64,000 nt of DNA from Lineus longissimus (Eukaryota; Nemertea; Pilidiophora; Heteronemertea; Lineidae). The stretch spans positions 436,501 to 500,500 of the forward strand of contig NC_088313.1 in NCBI RefSeq assembly GCF_910592395.1, in the 5' to 3' direction. Shown piece after piece: positions 51,801 to 61,100 of this stretch (positions are counted from its first letter, which is position 1; each line of letters starts with the position of its first letter). Under the pieces are notes generated by a model, which searched no databases, was not told the DNA's origin, and saw only the letters and a program-made list of their open reading frames with translations. The position numbers and the translations under genes were made by a program.

Positions 51801-54800
51801 ACTGATATCACACTGCTTTTCGGTGAGGGTTAGAACACTGTTAGCAACTATCCATTTCCACAAAACAAATAGAGTACTGCTGCTATGAGAGACAGGAGAT
51901 ATCTCCTCTGTGGGCAAAATCAGTGGTTGCTAGGTTGGATATTGACTGAAGGTTGGTATGATCACCAATTTTTGATGCATGCAATCAACTATCACTTGTT
52001 TATGCTATGCTTAGGACAATCAGGACATGTTTATTCCAGAATTTCTAGACAGACTCTCTGATCAAAGCCAACAGCAGACATCCTCACAGCATGATCCACC
52101 TGAATGAAGCATATTTTGATAAAAGACATCGCAACCAACAAATTCATTTCTGAAAAGATTTCATAATTGGACAGAAATTAAAAGGAAACTATCTGAGACA
52201 CAACATAATTGATGCTACAAACTTGTAGTCTGTTTTCTAGTCAGACCCCCTAATCAAAGTCGGCAGCAGACATACGCACAGCATGATACACGCCTCCACA
52301 AAAACTCATTCATATCAAAGACACTGCAATCAACAAAGAAAAATTTGAAGAAGAAACGTTTAAGATACAAAGCAATTAGCCATGCATTATGCAAACTTTC
52401 TGAGCAGACCCCCTGATCAAAGCTAGGAGCATATGTAGTAGACACTCACTCAGCTTGATCAACAACAGCGGCACACCTTCTCATCCCAATCAACAAACTC
52501 AGTTCCTGAATCAGAATTTGAAGACAATTTTCCAAGAAACAAAGCAATTAGCTCTGGAATCTTTCTAATCAGACTCCCGGATCAAAGCTATGACTGACAT
52601 GCAGTAGACACCATCTTAGCTTGACCAACAACTGATGAGTACCCCCTCTTCCATCCCCCTCTTCCATCCCCCTCTCCCATCCCCCTCTCCCATCCCCCTC
52701 TTCCATCCCCCTCTTCCATCCCCCTCTTCCATCCCCCTCTTCCATCCCCCTCTTCCATCCCCTCTTCCATCCCCCTCTTCCATCCCCCTCTTCCATCCCC
52801 CTCTTCCATCCCAAACATGGCCCATTTGCAAAGTAAGTCGATCCAAGCAACCCTTTACTTGGATATGAAATGAACTTATAGAGAAGGCCTGCTCTGAAGA
52901 AGATGAAGACTGCTTAGTAATAAATACTGTCTTAGATACAAGGCAATGACTAACACAACATCTCTATAGTTTTACATCCAGAGAGACTTCCCGATCAAAG
53001 CAGGAGGCAGATGGATCAGACACTCACACAGCTTGATCTACACCCTCACACACTTATCTTGCCCCAAACTAGGACACCTGCTGACATCAAGGGGGCCTAC
53101 ACACCAAACTTGAGGGACCCCTATGGAACCTGTATTCTACACCAATTAAGGTAGACAAGGGTGGTATCTGTGCACAACTGGGTTGTTTTTGTTAGCGGAC
53201 CCCCATGCTGTCTCCAATTCAGACCTTTAAATCACCCTAATCTAGGAGACATCAGAAAGGAGGTAACTAGGCCCAGTAGCATATTTGGAGTCAGAGGTGC
53301 TAAAATAGAAATGGCAGAGGGAAATCATTTCTTCAATATGAAAGATTTGGTATCTATGGAATATTGAATGACCGGTTGCCTTATGTCACCTTAATTTTGT
53401 CCATATGAAGCTGGGCAGTTTCTGGGGAGGTTAGGGGAGAGTTTTGTGATGCATGAGATATGCATCCAGGCTCCCTTCTCTTGTACATGTATGGTTAACC
53501 CCATATGGGTCTGATTGGGTGCATTTAGTTTGGCGTTGAACTTCAGTAAATGAGAGGAATGTCTTGGGGTTTGTGCGAGGGCCTGAGGAGCGAACTTCAA
53601 CCCTTTTATTTCCTCATCAGGATGCGTTTACGAAAGAATACACCATTCCATAAATTCAGTACCCTGGTGTGCAATATCAGGGTATAACTTGAGTGGAAAC
53701 ATATGTATTAACTCCTAGAACCCTTATTATCCTTATTGAAGGGGCTAATCAGACCTAGTTAGGATCTAATGACCTAGAACGGGGCTAATTCTGGCTAAAG
53801 GACAAGGCAGCATCGAATATTACCTGATCACCACAATCTGACTGATAATAGAAGACCATTATTTTAGATAAGGGATGCGGTTTGAGATAAGGAATTGGCT
53901 GTTGTCAAGCACATCTTTCTCAAATTTTCTTCCAGTTTTCTTCAGCAAGGAATATAATTGGCAATCATTTTACCCTAAACTCCTTCCCATAATACTGTAT
54001 GCAAAACATTAAAGAGGAATGAAAAATCTTGTGAAGGTCTTCAGATTGAGACCAAATATTAAACAAAAATACGAAGGCAAAAAAACTGCTTACATGTACG
54101 ACTTATTGAACAAAAAGTTGATGATGACCAGTCATTAGATTCAATTCATTCCGTCATAATCCAATAGGGAAAATACTACAGCTCTTTAAAATACTATTAA
54201 TTACTACTTATTTCATTCGGTCCTGATTAGCCAGTTTACTCATTAATGCCTAGAACATTTTGATTCCACACCAAAGTCTAATAAACCATGGACTTAGTGT
54301 TTAGAAAGTCAGGCAAGGCCAGTGGAAGTCAAACTGTGCCTAGGAAGGATTGCAGCCTAAACTCAGATTAAAGCTAAACTGTCAATCAGTCCCTCCCTTT
54401 GGAATATGATTTAAATTATTAGGCCTTATTGTTTCTGAGAAGTGTCACTTCCTCTGACTTAGAAATCATAGGCATTTAATACACCGTAACTGAATACATC
54501 AGTCGGTTGTGTGGGATTACTTAGATTTTCTTTCCTTACATAAAAAGCTGTGAATTGTAAATATAAGTTTTCTGCCATGCAGAAAACGATGTGTATCAGC
54601 TTAGTAAGGCAACAGCTTTCGGTAATCGAGGCCTTATTAAAAAACAATGAAAGTCTATGCTTTAGAATGCAGCAGTCACCGCTGAACAGAATTATAATAT
54701 GTCATACCTCAATAATTATACAATGTATAGTCCCCAGACCTTTGGGAGACAATGATGATGACTACGAAAAGCGTTCTTTCTGAAAGAGTTTATGATTCAG

Positions 54801-55908
54801 CACACAAATTGTAAGGGAGCTCAGTGGCATTGTGGTCTAGATTGCCAAGCTCATAATAAATGAAATGGCCAGGGCCATTGTGCTCACCTCATGTGGAGGA
54901 AAGATGGATAAAGAGCATTGTATTGTGTCATGTAGTGTTAGGTTTGATGTAGGTCCAAGCAATTACAATTTCCCCAAAATGGCCAATTTACAGTACATTC
55001 GACCTCTGTGACCTTGCAAAGTAGGTCAAATCAAAGAAGACCCGGGTGACACATCGAATGGTTGTTAGAATTAGATGTACCTATGATATAAAATTGGTGC
55101 CAATCGGGCAAGTCATTACTAGGAATAATGGCATTTTGAAGAATTTAGGATTTGGCCCCCTCCCTGGAGGCCAAACGGCAAATCAGATCGCACCAAACTT
55201 CGATACCTGAGATCACCTGACCAAGGGGTACATGTGTACTTAATTTGTGATCAATAGTCATTGCAGTTAAGAAACGTGCCATAGTTACGGCCTGACGGCG
55301 AATTTACGCCATTTGACCTCTGTGACCTTGACAAGAAGGTCAAATTAAAAACCTGTGTGACATATACTGTATGGTGGTTAGATGTACCCATGATATCAAA
55401 TTGGTGGCAATCGGGCAAGAAGTTAAGGAATAATCACATTTTAAAGGTTTTTGGATTTTGCCCCCTGGTGGTCAAGTGGTGAATCATATTGGACCAAACT
55501 TCAGTCCCTGAGATCACCTGACTAAGAGGTAAATGTGTACCAAATTTGGTATGAATAGTCATTGCAGTTTAGAAACGTGCCATCGTTACATCCTAACGGC
55601 CAATTTACACCATTTGACCTCTGTGACCTTGAAAAGGAGGTCAAATCAAAAACCCGGAGGATATATGATGCACCTTTGCTAGAAGTACCTACCATATTTT
55701 TTTCAAAATTTCCCGACTACTATTAAGGGAGATATTGCATATTTTCACTTTTAACGTTTGGCCCCCTGGTGGCCAAACCATGAAACGAATCAGACCGAAA
55801 CTTGGTCTCCAAGGTGTCATTACATAAGGGTACATGTGTACCAAGTTTCAACTCAATAGCTCTAACAGTTACGAAACGTGCCCTGCTAACGGACGACGGA
55901 CGACGACG

Positions 55909-55952
<44 letters not shown>

Positions 55953-57661
55953 ACGACGGACGCCACGGTATGGGATAAGCTCACCTCTGCTAAGAGGTGA
56001 GCTAAAAAGGTTGCGGGTTAGACTCTTGAAAGGATAACCGTCATTCTGTCTTTGTGTTCTTGAGAAAGACACTTAATCCTGATATGCGATGTACTCTTCT
56101 TCTGGCTGAAGAGAGAGTCACTAGGCCAATAAACTCAACTAATACCTCCGTAATAGTTGTGAGTGCTGTCATCTGATGTCACAGCAAATACAGGAAGGTT
56201 CCTGGGAGTTTGTCACAATGACAGTCGACCACACCCAAGCATGACTACGTATTCTGCATTTGCCAAGCCGTGATGAAATGATGTATTAGGAATTGCTGCT
56301 TGCACTTTGGCACCAATGGGCTTGGACACAACCTCAATGATAGCAATTGCAAAAGCTACAGCAGGGAATGGTTTTAAAAGATCGAATTTGTTCAGACTCA
56401 GAAACCTTTCAAAGACAACCATTTACTAGCCCACTGATAGATTTCAGCTGAACCAGGGGGCACACAAATGCATATTGACTTGTTAAATTGGCTTTTTCTG
56501 GACAATTCATGCCTGTTGTTGAGGCTGTCTCTATATTACAATAAACTACTGTATGGTAAAACAGAATCACCAAATTAAGGAAAGTCAGTTACAGTGCCTA
56601 ACTGTAACATGTCAACAGTTATACCATTGTTTGACAATGTTTTCCTGTCCTGTCCTCCCTGAACAGAGCTTTGTGCTCTATGCTCCTAGAATAACAGTTA
56701 TTAGGCTGCTAATTAGTACTTATAGGAAGTGCAGGATTAACAAGGATGGAAAGGATGTAGCAGCCAAACACACCTCCTGCAGGTGCAATCAGTCAGAAAT
56801 CAACTAGGATATTTTCATAACATCTTCAGACAGGAGCAAGAATCAAAAGCACCTTGAAAGAGTCCACCCCAAAAATCTTTTAGAAAATGCAAAAAGCTAA
56901 AATATTCCGACGCTACAAAGACAACATACAAAATGTCACTCAAAACAAAAAGAAACATGCTTTAACAATACCTTTGAATATTCTAGACTAGGCCTGTAGA
57001 AATAAAGGCAGCGTCAAAGAGCAGCAAACAAGCACACATTGAATAAGATTCTCTTTTCAAATCAAAACAGACTACTCGATTGAAAAACCAAAGACATCCT
57101 GGACTTCACTCTGATGGTAATAAAAACAAGGCGGTACCAGAATGGTAACCCGAGGGTATTTGAACAAGCCAAAAGGACAGAGAGGGGAATAATTCTGAGA
57201 TCACCAAAAGATAATCAAAAGCCAAACCCTCTGAAAGTGAGCAAAATGAGCTAAGATTTCAGTTCCTCTACTTGACACCAGGTGGTGCTGATGCATACAA
57301 ACCAAATACCCACCTTTCCCATCCGGTCTCCATGCTAAGGTTGTGACTTGACTCTCCTCTGTAACTGACGACAGCATCCAGACCTTCTGCCAGGACAAAC
57401 GATACAGAATCACCTGCAGAATAAAACACAGCATAAACTATTCAAAAGAGTGCAAACCTAATTGAATTAAATACCAATTGTTAGTAGAAGATGAAATAGG
57501 GATTATCTGTTCTTATCTCAATTCCAGCTTATCTATTTCATTACCTCTCCCTGAACATTTGCAACAGCTATCAAGTCCATTTTGGGCGACCACACCATAC
57601 ACTCCACTTCAGCAGAGACATGCTTTTCATCAACTTGGCGGAAACAACTTTGATCTGGCAT
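21873..57661 (-). CDS. ANAPC4: Anaphase-promoting complex subunit 4, complete, 20 exons, 799 aa
   Basis: APC4 is a scaffold of the APC/C ubiquitin ligase that drives mitotic exit. Exons (minus): 57545-57661, 57314-57413, 49420-49642, 49227-49253, 48628-48826, 48334-48417, 48006-48101, 47813-47874, 47300-47419, 46943-47095, 46530-46585, 46195-46241, 45801-45926, 45467-45554, 45176-45273, 44772-44974, 44430-44543, 22831-23010, 22351-22459 and 21873-22070. They total exactly 2400 bases, in phase throughout; human APC4 is 808 aa. The N-terminal WD40 part (about residues 1-250) has VWSPKMDLIAVAN, TTLAWRPDGK and YAYGIFPIG, like human VWSPKRDLIALAN, CLAWRPDGK and YAYGMFKIA. The helical APC4 domain holds EAWEDILRTMDSKL, EKGLKKLGHSIE and VIDSSMKNFKAFFRWLY. 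The C-terminus has GTRKVACVL and an acidic Asp/Glu tail. Exon 4 is a 27-base microexon. The 21.4-kb intron 17 contains the dae4-like gene on the other strand. Confidence 0.97.
25393..25410 (+). repeat. Poly-C homopolymer (18 C)
   Basis: Uninterrupted run of 18 C in the ANAPC4 intron. A similar run of 13 C lies at 36873-36885. Confidence 0.9.
27734..27927. mobile_element. 194-bp MITE with about 37-bp terminal inverted repeats
   Basis: The left end starts TATGTGACCCGTTCTAGCAG and the right end, read inward on the other strand, starts TATGTGACCCGTTCCAGCAA. Both continue AACCAGTCGCATGTCGC, giving 37-bp repeats with few mismatches. The interior (about 120 bp) has no ORF. A target duplication is unclear (possibly TA-rich). 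Confidence 0.85.
34835..42303 (+). CDS. dae4-like secreted protein: bacterial type VI amidase (Tae4) domain, catalytic Cys replaced by Ser, 234 aa
   Basis: Three exons (plus): 34835-34897, 41382-41889 and 42170-42303, 705 bases, phases 0 and 1. Exon 1 (Kozak-like AAAATGG) gives a 21-residue signal peptide with hydrophobic core CILTTLIWIV. Exon 2 carries the domain: YTSALRLSYALNRIG (63-77) aligns with the Tae4 motif NTCAIRLSYALN, GRQGIVRLATY with its GKKGII strand, and AHVALWD (159-165) with GHVDLW; VEFWESP follows. Tae4 enzymes are type VI secretion amidases that cut peptidoglycan peptides with a Cys-His pair. Animals hold horizontally acquired dae copies used against bacteria. Here the Cys position is Ser65 (codon TCC) while His160 is kept. 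The third catalytic residue could not be placed. Exon 3 encodes a cationic tail with RKPHRRRHSKR. AATAAA follows at 42554. The gene is nested antisense in ANAPC4 intron 17. Domain call is strong; the exon 1 link is moderate. Confidence 0.8.
36979..37243. mobile_element. AT-rich MITE-like element with imperfect terminal inverted repeats
   Basis: The left end reads GTAGGCAGTAAAAATCC and the right end, inverted, GTAGGTAAAAATCC. The interior is very AT-rich without ORFs. Two further copies of a TTAGGATTTTTACCG-like motif follow to 37290. Boundaries are approximate. Confidence 0.5.
39315..39630 (+). repeat. 24-bp minisatellite (CACCTCACAGGGAATGGCCT unit)
   Basis: Twelve copies of CACCTCACAG at 24-base spacing. 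Units differ mainly by GAAA versus GATA after GGCCT, plus an occasional AACGG for AATGG. The period is a multiple of three, so open frames on both strands are artefacts. It lies in introns of both the dae4-like gene and ANAPC4. Confidence 0.95.
42554..42559 (+). terminator. Poly(A) signal AATAAA of the dae4-like gene
   Basis: The first AATAAA after the dae4-like stop, 251 bases downstream. Confidence 0.55.
42683..43055. repeat. 21-bp tandem unit followed by an AT-rich fold-back sequence
   Basis: A 21-bp unit (GGTTTACATACGGTAAACAC type) is repeated about 2.5 times at 42683-42735, each unit holding GTTTAC and GTAAAC. An AT-rich stretch follows, whose arms around 42893-42930 (AATTTTGCAATTTGCG and ATTTCTGAAAAAA) recur inverted at about 43010-43050. 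No ORF of interest. Boundaries are approximate. Confidence 0.6.
43060..44429. other. ANAPC4 intron 17, right end, nothing recognised
   Basis: Only short ORFs without domain similarity or splice support. It ends at ANAPC4 exon 17 (donor at 44430). Confidence 0.5.
50259..51838. mobile_element. 1.56-kb non-autonomous DNA transposon rich in CAGT/ACTG motifs
   Basis: The ends are inverted repeats: CCCTCACCGAAAGGCAGTG from 50267, and inverted at the right end CCCTCACCGAAAAGCAGTG ending near 51829. The flanks TAGAACTT (50259-50266) and TAGAACAC (51831-51838) share six bases and may be a decayed 8-bp target duplication. Near both ends many copies of CACTGCTTTTGACTG and CACTGATTTTGACTG occur in either orientation. 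A 70-bp tandem duplication (50840-50977) lies inside. No transposase frame is visible. It sits in ANAPC4 intron 2. Confidence 0.7.
52042..53040. repeat. Degenerate tandem array of about 165-190-bp units with a nested 13-bp satellite
   Basis: A motif of the form TTTCTAATCAGAC.CCC.GATCAAAG, followed by CAGCATGATC or CAGCTTGATC, recurs starting near 52042, 52235, 52398, 52563 and 52978. The long fourth interval is explained by the 13-bp array at 52642-52815. No coding potential. It lies in ANAPC4 intron 2. Confidence 0.7.
52642..52815 (+). repeat. 13-bp polypyrimidine minisatellite (CCCCCTCTTCCAT)
   Basis: About 13 tandem copies, nearly all pyrimidine on the plus strand apart from one A per unit. 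Variants include CTCCCAT for CTTCCAT and one 12-base unit. Open frames across it are artefacts of repetition. Confidence 0.95.
54882..56003. mobile_element. 1.1-kb element with GCTCACCTC/GAGGTGAGC ends and three internal about 300-bp repeats
   Basis: It starts with GCTCACCTC at 54882 and ends in a hairpin at 55978-56003 (AGCTCACCTCT, four-base loop, AGAGGTGAGCT). The interior holds three tandem, diverged units of about 300-314 bp. Each contains GACCTCTGTGACCTTG followed by AGGTCA, at 55001-55028, 55314-55342 and 55615-55643, and a GCCCCC..GG.GGCCAA block. A GAC-triplet array precedes the right end. No ORF with recognisable domains. Family not identified. Confidence 0.6.
55893..55972 (+). repeat. 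GAC trinucleotide microsatellite
   Basis: GGACGAC units pass into a long pure (GAC)n run and back to GGACGAC, near the right end of the 1.1-kb element. Poly-Asp and poly-Ser frames here are artefacts. Confidence 0.95.
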
Positions 57662-58131
57662 CCTGGTTTTGTGTCAAATGATTTTATACCATCAGATTCT
57701 ACTGCAAAAGATCATTGCATATTATTCAGACCATCGCAGTTACAACAATGTCAAGCAATGATATTTTTCCGCATTTATTTCTATTAATTTATCTATTTGT
57801 TTTTGCCAAAATTACAGGACAACAGTGATAGACATACTGGCCAACACCACAGGCTGCAAGCATGTTTACCCAAGCATCACCAGCTTTTCCATCACAGTGA
57901 TTGGCCCTTGACTGCACAAAGCAGTCACTCATACATGACCAAGTAGACAATGACAATGGGTGCACTGATTGACTAATTGATACCCTGCTTGGGCTAATTA
58001 AGGGGAGCTATAAGTCAGTAAAAAGAAGGGCTGTGGGTAGTGGAGAATCATTCAGAGCCTGACAACCTTGGAGAGTGGATGTAAGAGAGAGAATTAATGA
58101 GAGAATTTTACAAGGAATAATACCAAGCATC
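57662..58131. promoter_or_regulatory. Candidate bidirectional promoter between ANAPC4 and ARHGAP19-like
   Basis: About 470 bases separate the two divergent start codons. An inverted CCAAT box (ATTGG, 57900-57904) is present; no clear TATA was seen. Transcription start sites are unknown, and either gene could have a further 5' non-coding exon. Confidence 0.4.
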
Positions 58132-61100
58132 ATGGGAATCCTAACCAGTCCGAGACCCAGGTAAGTACATTTCTATCATGTTTCTTCAATGCATTTCCAA
58201 TATACTGTTTTTGTATATCTTGCTAACCTTGTTAAAATCATGCATCAACATACAATGAATTTAAAGTTGATGCTTCTAAGTTTTACGTGAAATCTTTCTT
58301 TTTGCCAGAGGCAAAGTGAGGGTTACAACAAACTGTTATGATTATGAAAAGATGGTATTATCATCGTCATATATTGACAAGACAAGGAAAACGAATTCTG
58401 GTTAGCAACTGTTTACTTTTGCTGAATGAATAACTGCAAGGCTACACCAAACAGCAGGCCTAAATGTTGACAATTACACTTGACCGGACCATCATATATG
58501 TCTTACCTTATGTTATCTTAATTCACTTCACTTTCTGTGTCATGATGTTGAAGACTGTAAGGTCATCAGGCTGTCCTCAGTTCTGTCATCTCATCTTACA
58601 GTACAGAATGAAAGAATTAATCAATCAAAGATCTTGACTGAGAATGCCATATCTATCACCTAATTGTCTAAATCATTACCCTATCCCATCATCGCAACTT
58701 TTATGGTCGGTGTTGAGGTAGGTGGATACACCAACCCATACTACAAGGGCCATAGGCCTACATCCAATGATGTCATGCATGCTTGTTGAGCATGTTCAGA
58801 GCCTCAGCTCACCTGGAGTTTCTTGAACAGATCGGACGACCTGAAATTAGTTTTCAGATAGGCCTGTTTATAATCTAACTTGTCAACTAAGGCCTAAACA
58901 AGGCTATCGTAGCAATGCCAACTGTCAAAACTGAAATGACATAGCCATAGGCCTACTAATAGATAGCAAGACCTGAAATTGGTTTTTAGATAGGCCTGTT
59001 CATAACCTGACAACTAAGGCCTAAACAAGGCTATCGTAGCAACTGTCAAAACTGAAATGGCATAGGCCTAGCCAAGTGACATATCGATATGGCATGCAAA
59101 AAATCTAAATGTACTACAAAATGCACTACGATTTTTGCAGATCAGAAACAATCAGAAGAAAGTCGTTTTTCATCTTAATCACGATGACATTTCTCTTTAT
59201 TTGTTATTATATAAGTTCTTCATATTCTTACGTACAGATCGAATAGTTGGTTGACCGGGAATAAGCACCAAATATGTGTAAAAAACACAAGAAAAACAAT
59301 CACAATATCGAACACATGTGCGTTTGTGCGTTTGTGGACGTCGCCATGTTAGTTTTTGGATCAAACTAGAGCCGAGTTATCCAATTGGCTAAACGCGGTT
59401 TTGCTCCAGCCATTCAGAGAGCAGGTAATAAATTGAACCCATACACCGCCATATTCGACTGTGTTGACGTGCATAATGCAATGAGTACTGCTTTAGTGTG
59501 GGTAAACAGACAGCTGGGACCTCAATAAAAGACCGATTTCTCCCTTATTTGATACCCGATTTTAATGAAAATTTGCAGCGTACTAACTAAGGATATACCT
59601 GGGATATAGATAGAGTGAGTTCGACATACCCTGTCGATTTAGTGTGTTTATTCCGTTTCTTTTCGATCTTGATGATGAAGCCAGTTCCATGGTTTTGCTT
59701 TGAACTCAGCCAAGCATAAAAAATCTTCATTGTCTGCATGATGCTTTGTGTAGTTGTGTGTGTATTGCCTGTCCTTTAGTGTAATAGTTCATGAGCACCT
59801 GAAAACATTCATAACAGAACATGTATTTAGTCCTCTTGAGGATGTAATAGTAACTCAAATGATATCCGTCAAAGACATAGGCCTACCACAGAAACTTTGT
59901 GATATGTTTTATTTTAAAATGTTACCAGTTATCACAACTTTACCGCCAGTTATCATTGCTTTGTTTACGACTATACCTATATCTTTTCGTTGTAAAATAA
60001 ATGCTTTGTTGTGTGGTAAATAAACAGTTGAGGTACTAGAGTGAAATAATGTTCACATGCGCACTGTAGCTGTGCCACTGCCAGGGTTGTTAAAAACCAT
60101 CCCATTTCATGAATTGAATGATAACCTGAGACTGATGGAAACCTACTACTTCATGAAGAAAAACCTTAGCGAGTACAATATTAAAAAAAACTACATGTGA
60201 ACTATTGAATGCTATGATATTATGATACACCCCAATGGGCCGACAAGCTGGTGTACTTAAGTCCACAGACAGGCACAGCTTTCTGGACCCTTAGCTGGTA
60301 ATTATCCAATTTTGTGTACCAGCTGGTTGTGTTCCACAGTATATATGAGGGTATAATTTATTTATATCTAGATCTTTATATACTTCTGTTTATTCAAGCT
60401 GGTTATTGATCTTACCTTATCCCTTGTAGTGGTAGATTATTGGGCTCCCAATATACTGTACAGGTACCCAGCGTATGGACAGGGATGCTGAGCAGTCAGG
60501 TATTAAAAGTAGTTGGTTCAGTTGGTCCAAAATCAACTATATTATCTCATCTGTGCAATTTGTCTGTGAATGCAGAATCTGAGAATGGCCAATGGACCTC
60601 CCTGTTCCCTTGAGACAGTCAATCCTTTTCAACCAAGATGATGTAGCACCCTTATCCCAAGGCAAATCCTTGGAAGTACCCTCACACAGTATCTTGAGAT
60701 TTTCAGAATATTGGATTTATTGCGCTGGCCAGCCTGTTCCTGAGGTCAGTTTTGGCAGGTGTTGAGAATTGAAATCCTGGTTGTTTATGTTCTTCCTGAA
60801 CCGCCCTGCTCATCTTTTTGGGATATTTCCATCTTAACTTGAACCTTCTCTTATCATGCATGGAGTACAGAAGTTTGTTTCATGTTATGAAATGAAAGGT
60901 TCCATAGAATTTGAAATTTTATTTTTCTATAACTGACCTACAAAAAATTCAGGACATAGGGTGTTGCTGCATGCTGGCTTCAGTTCATGATGGCAGCATA
61001 CACTGCTGATGATGGCTTTGTTCAAAACTGTTCCTCCGTTCAATGTGTGGCACTGAAGTATGACTCAGTGGCTTCATTCTTTGCATAATACAAAGAATGT

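Larger units (their letters stand above)
54818..56078. repeat. Possible tRNA-SINE split by a later insertion
   Basis: An A-box-like AGCTCAGTGGC at 54818-54828 and a B-box-like GGTTAGACTC at 56016-56025 are followed by GTGTTCTTGAGAAAGACACT. That last motif resembles the conserved central part of CORE-type SINEs. About 1.1 kb of other repeat lies between the two boxes. This reading is tentative. Confidence 0.35.

Noticed and set aside
52569-52868. Gly/Glu/Arg-rich and Pro/Ser-rich open frames
   Set aside because: They come from the 13-bp CCCCCTCTTCCAT satellite read in several frames.
55834-56072. Poly-Asp and poly-Ser proteins
   Set aside because: They are readings of a GAC microsatellite at the end of a mobile element.
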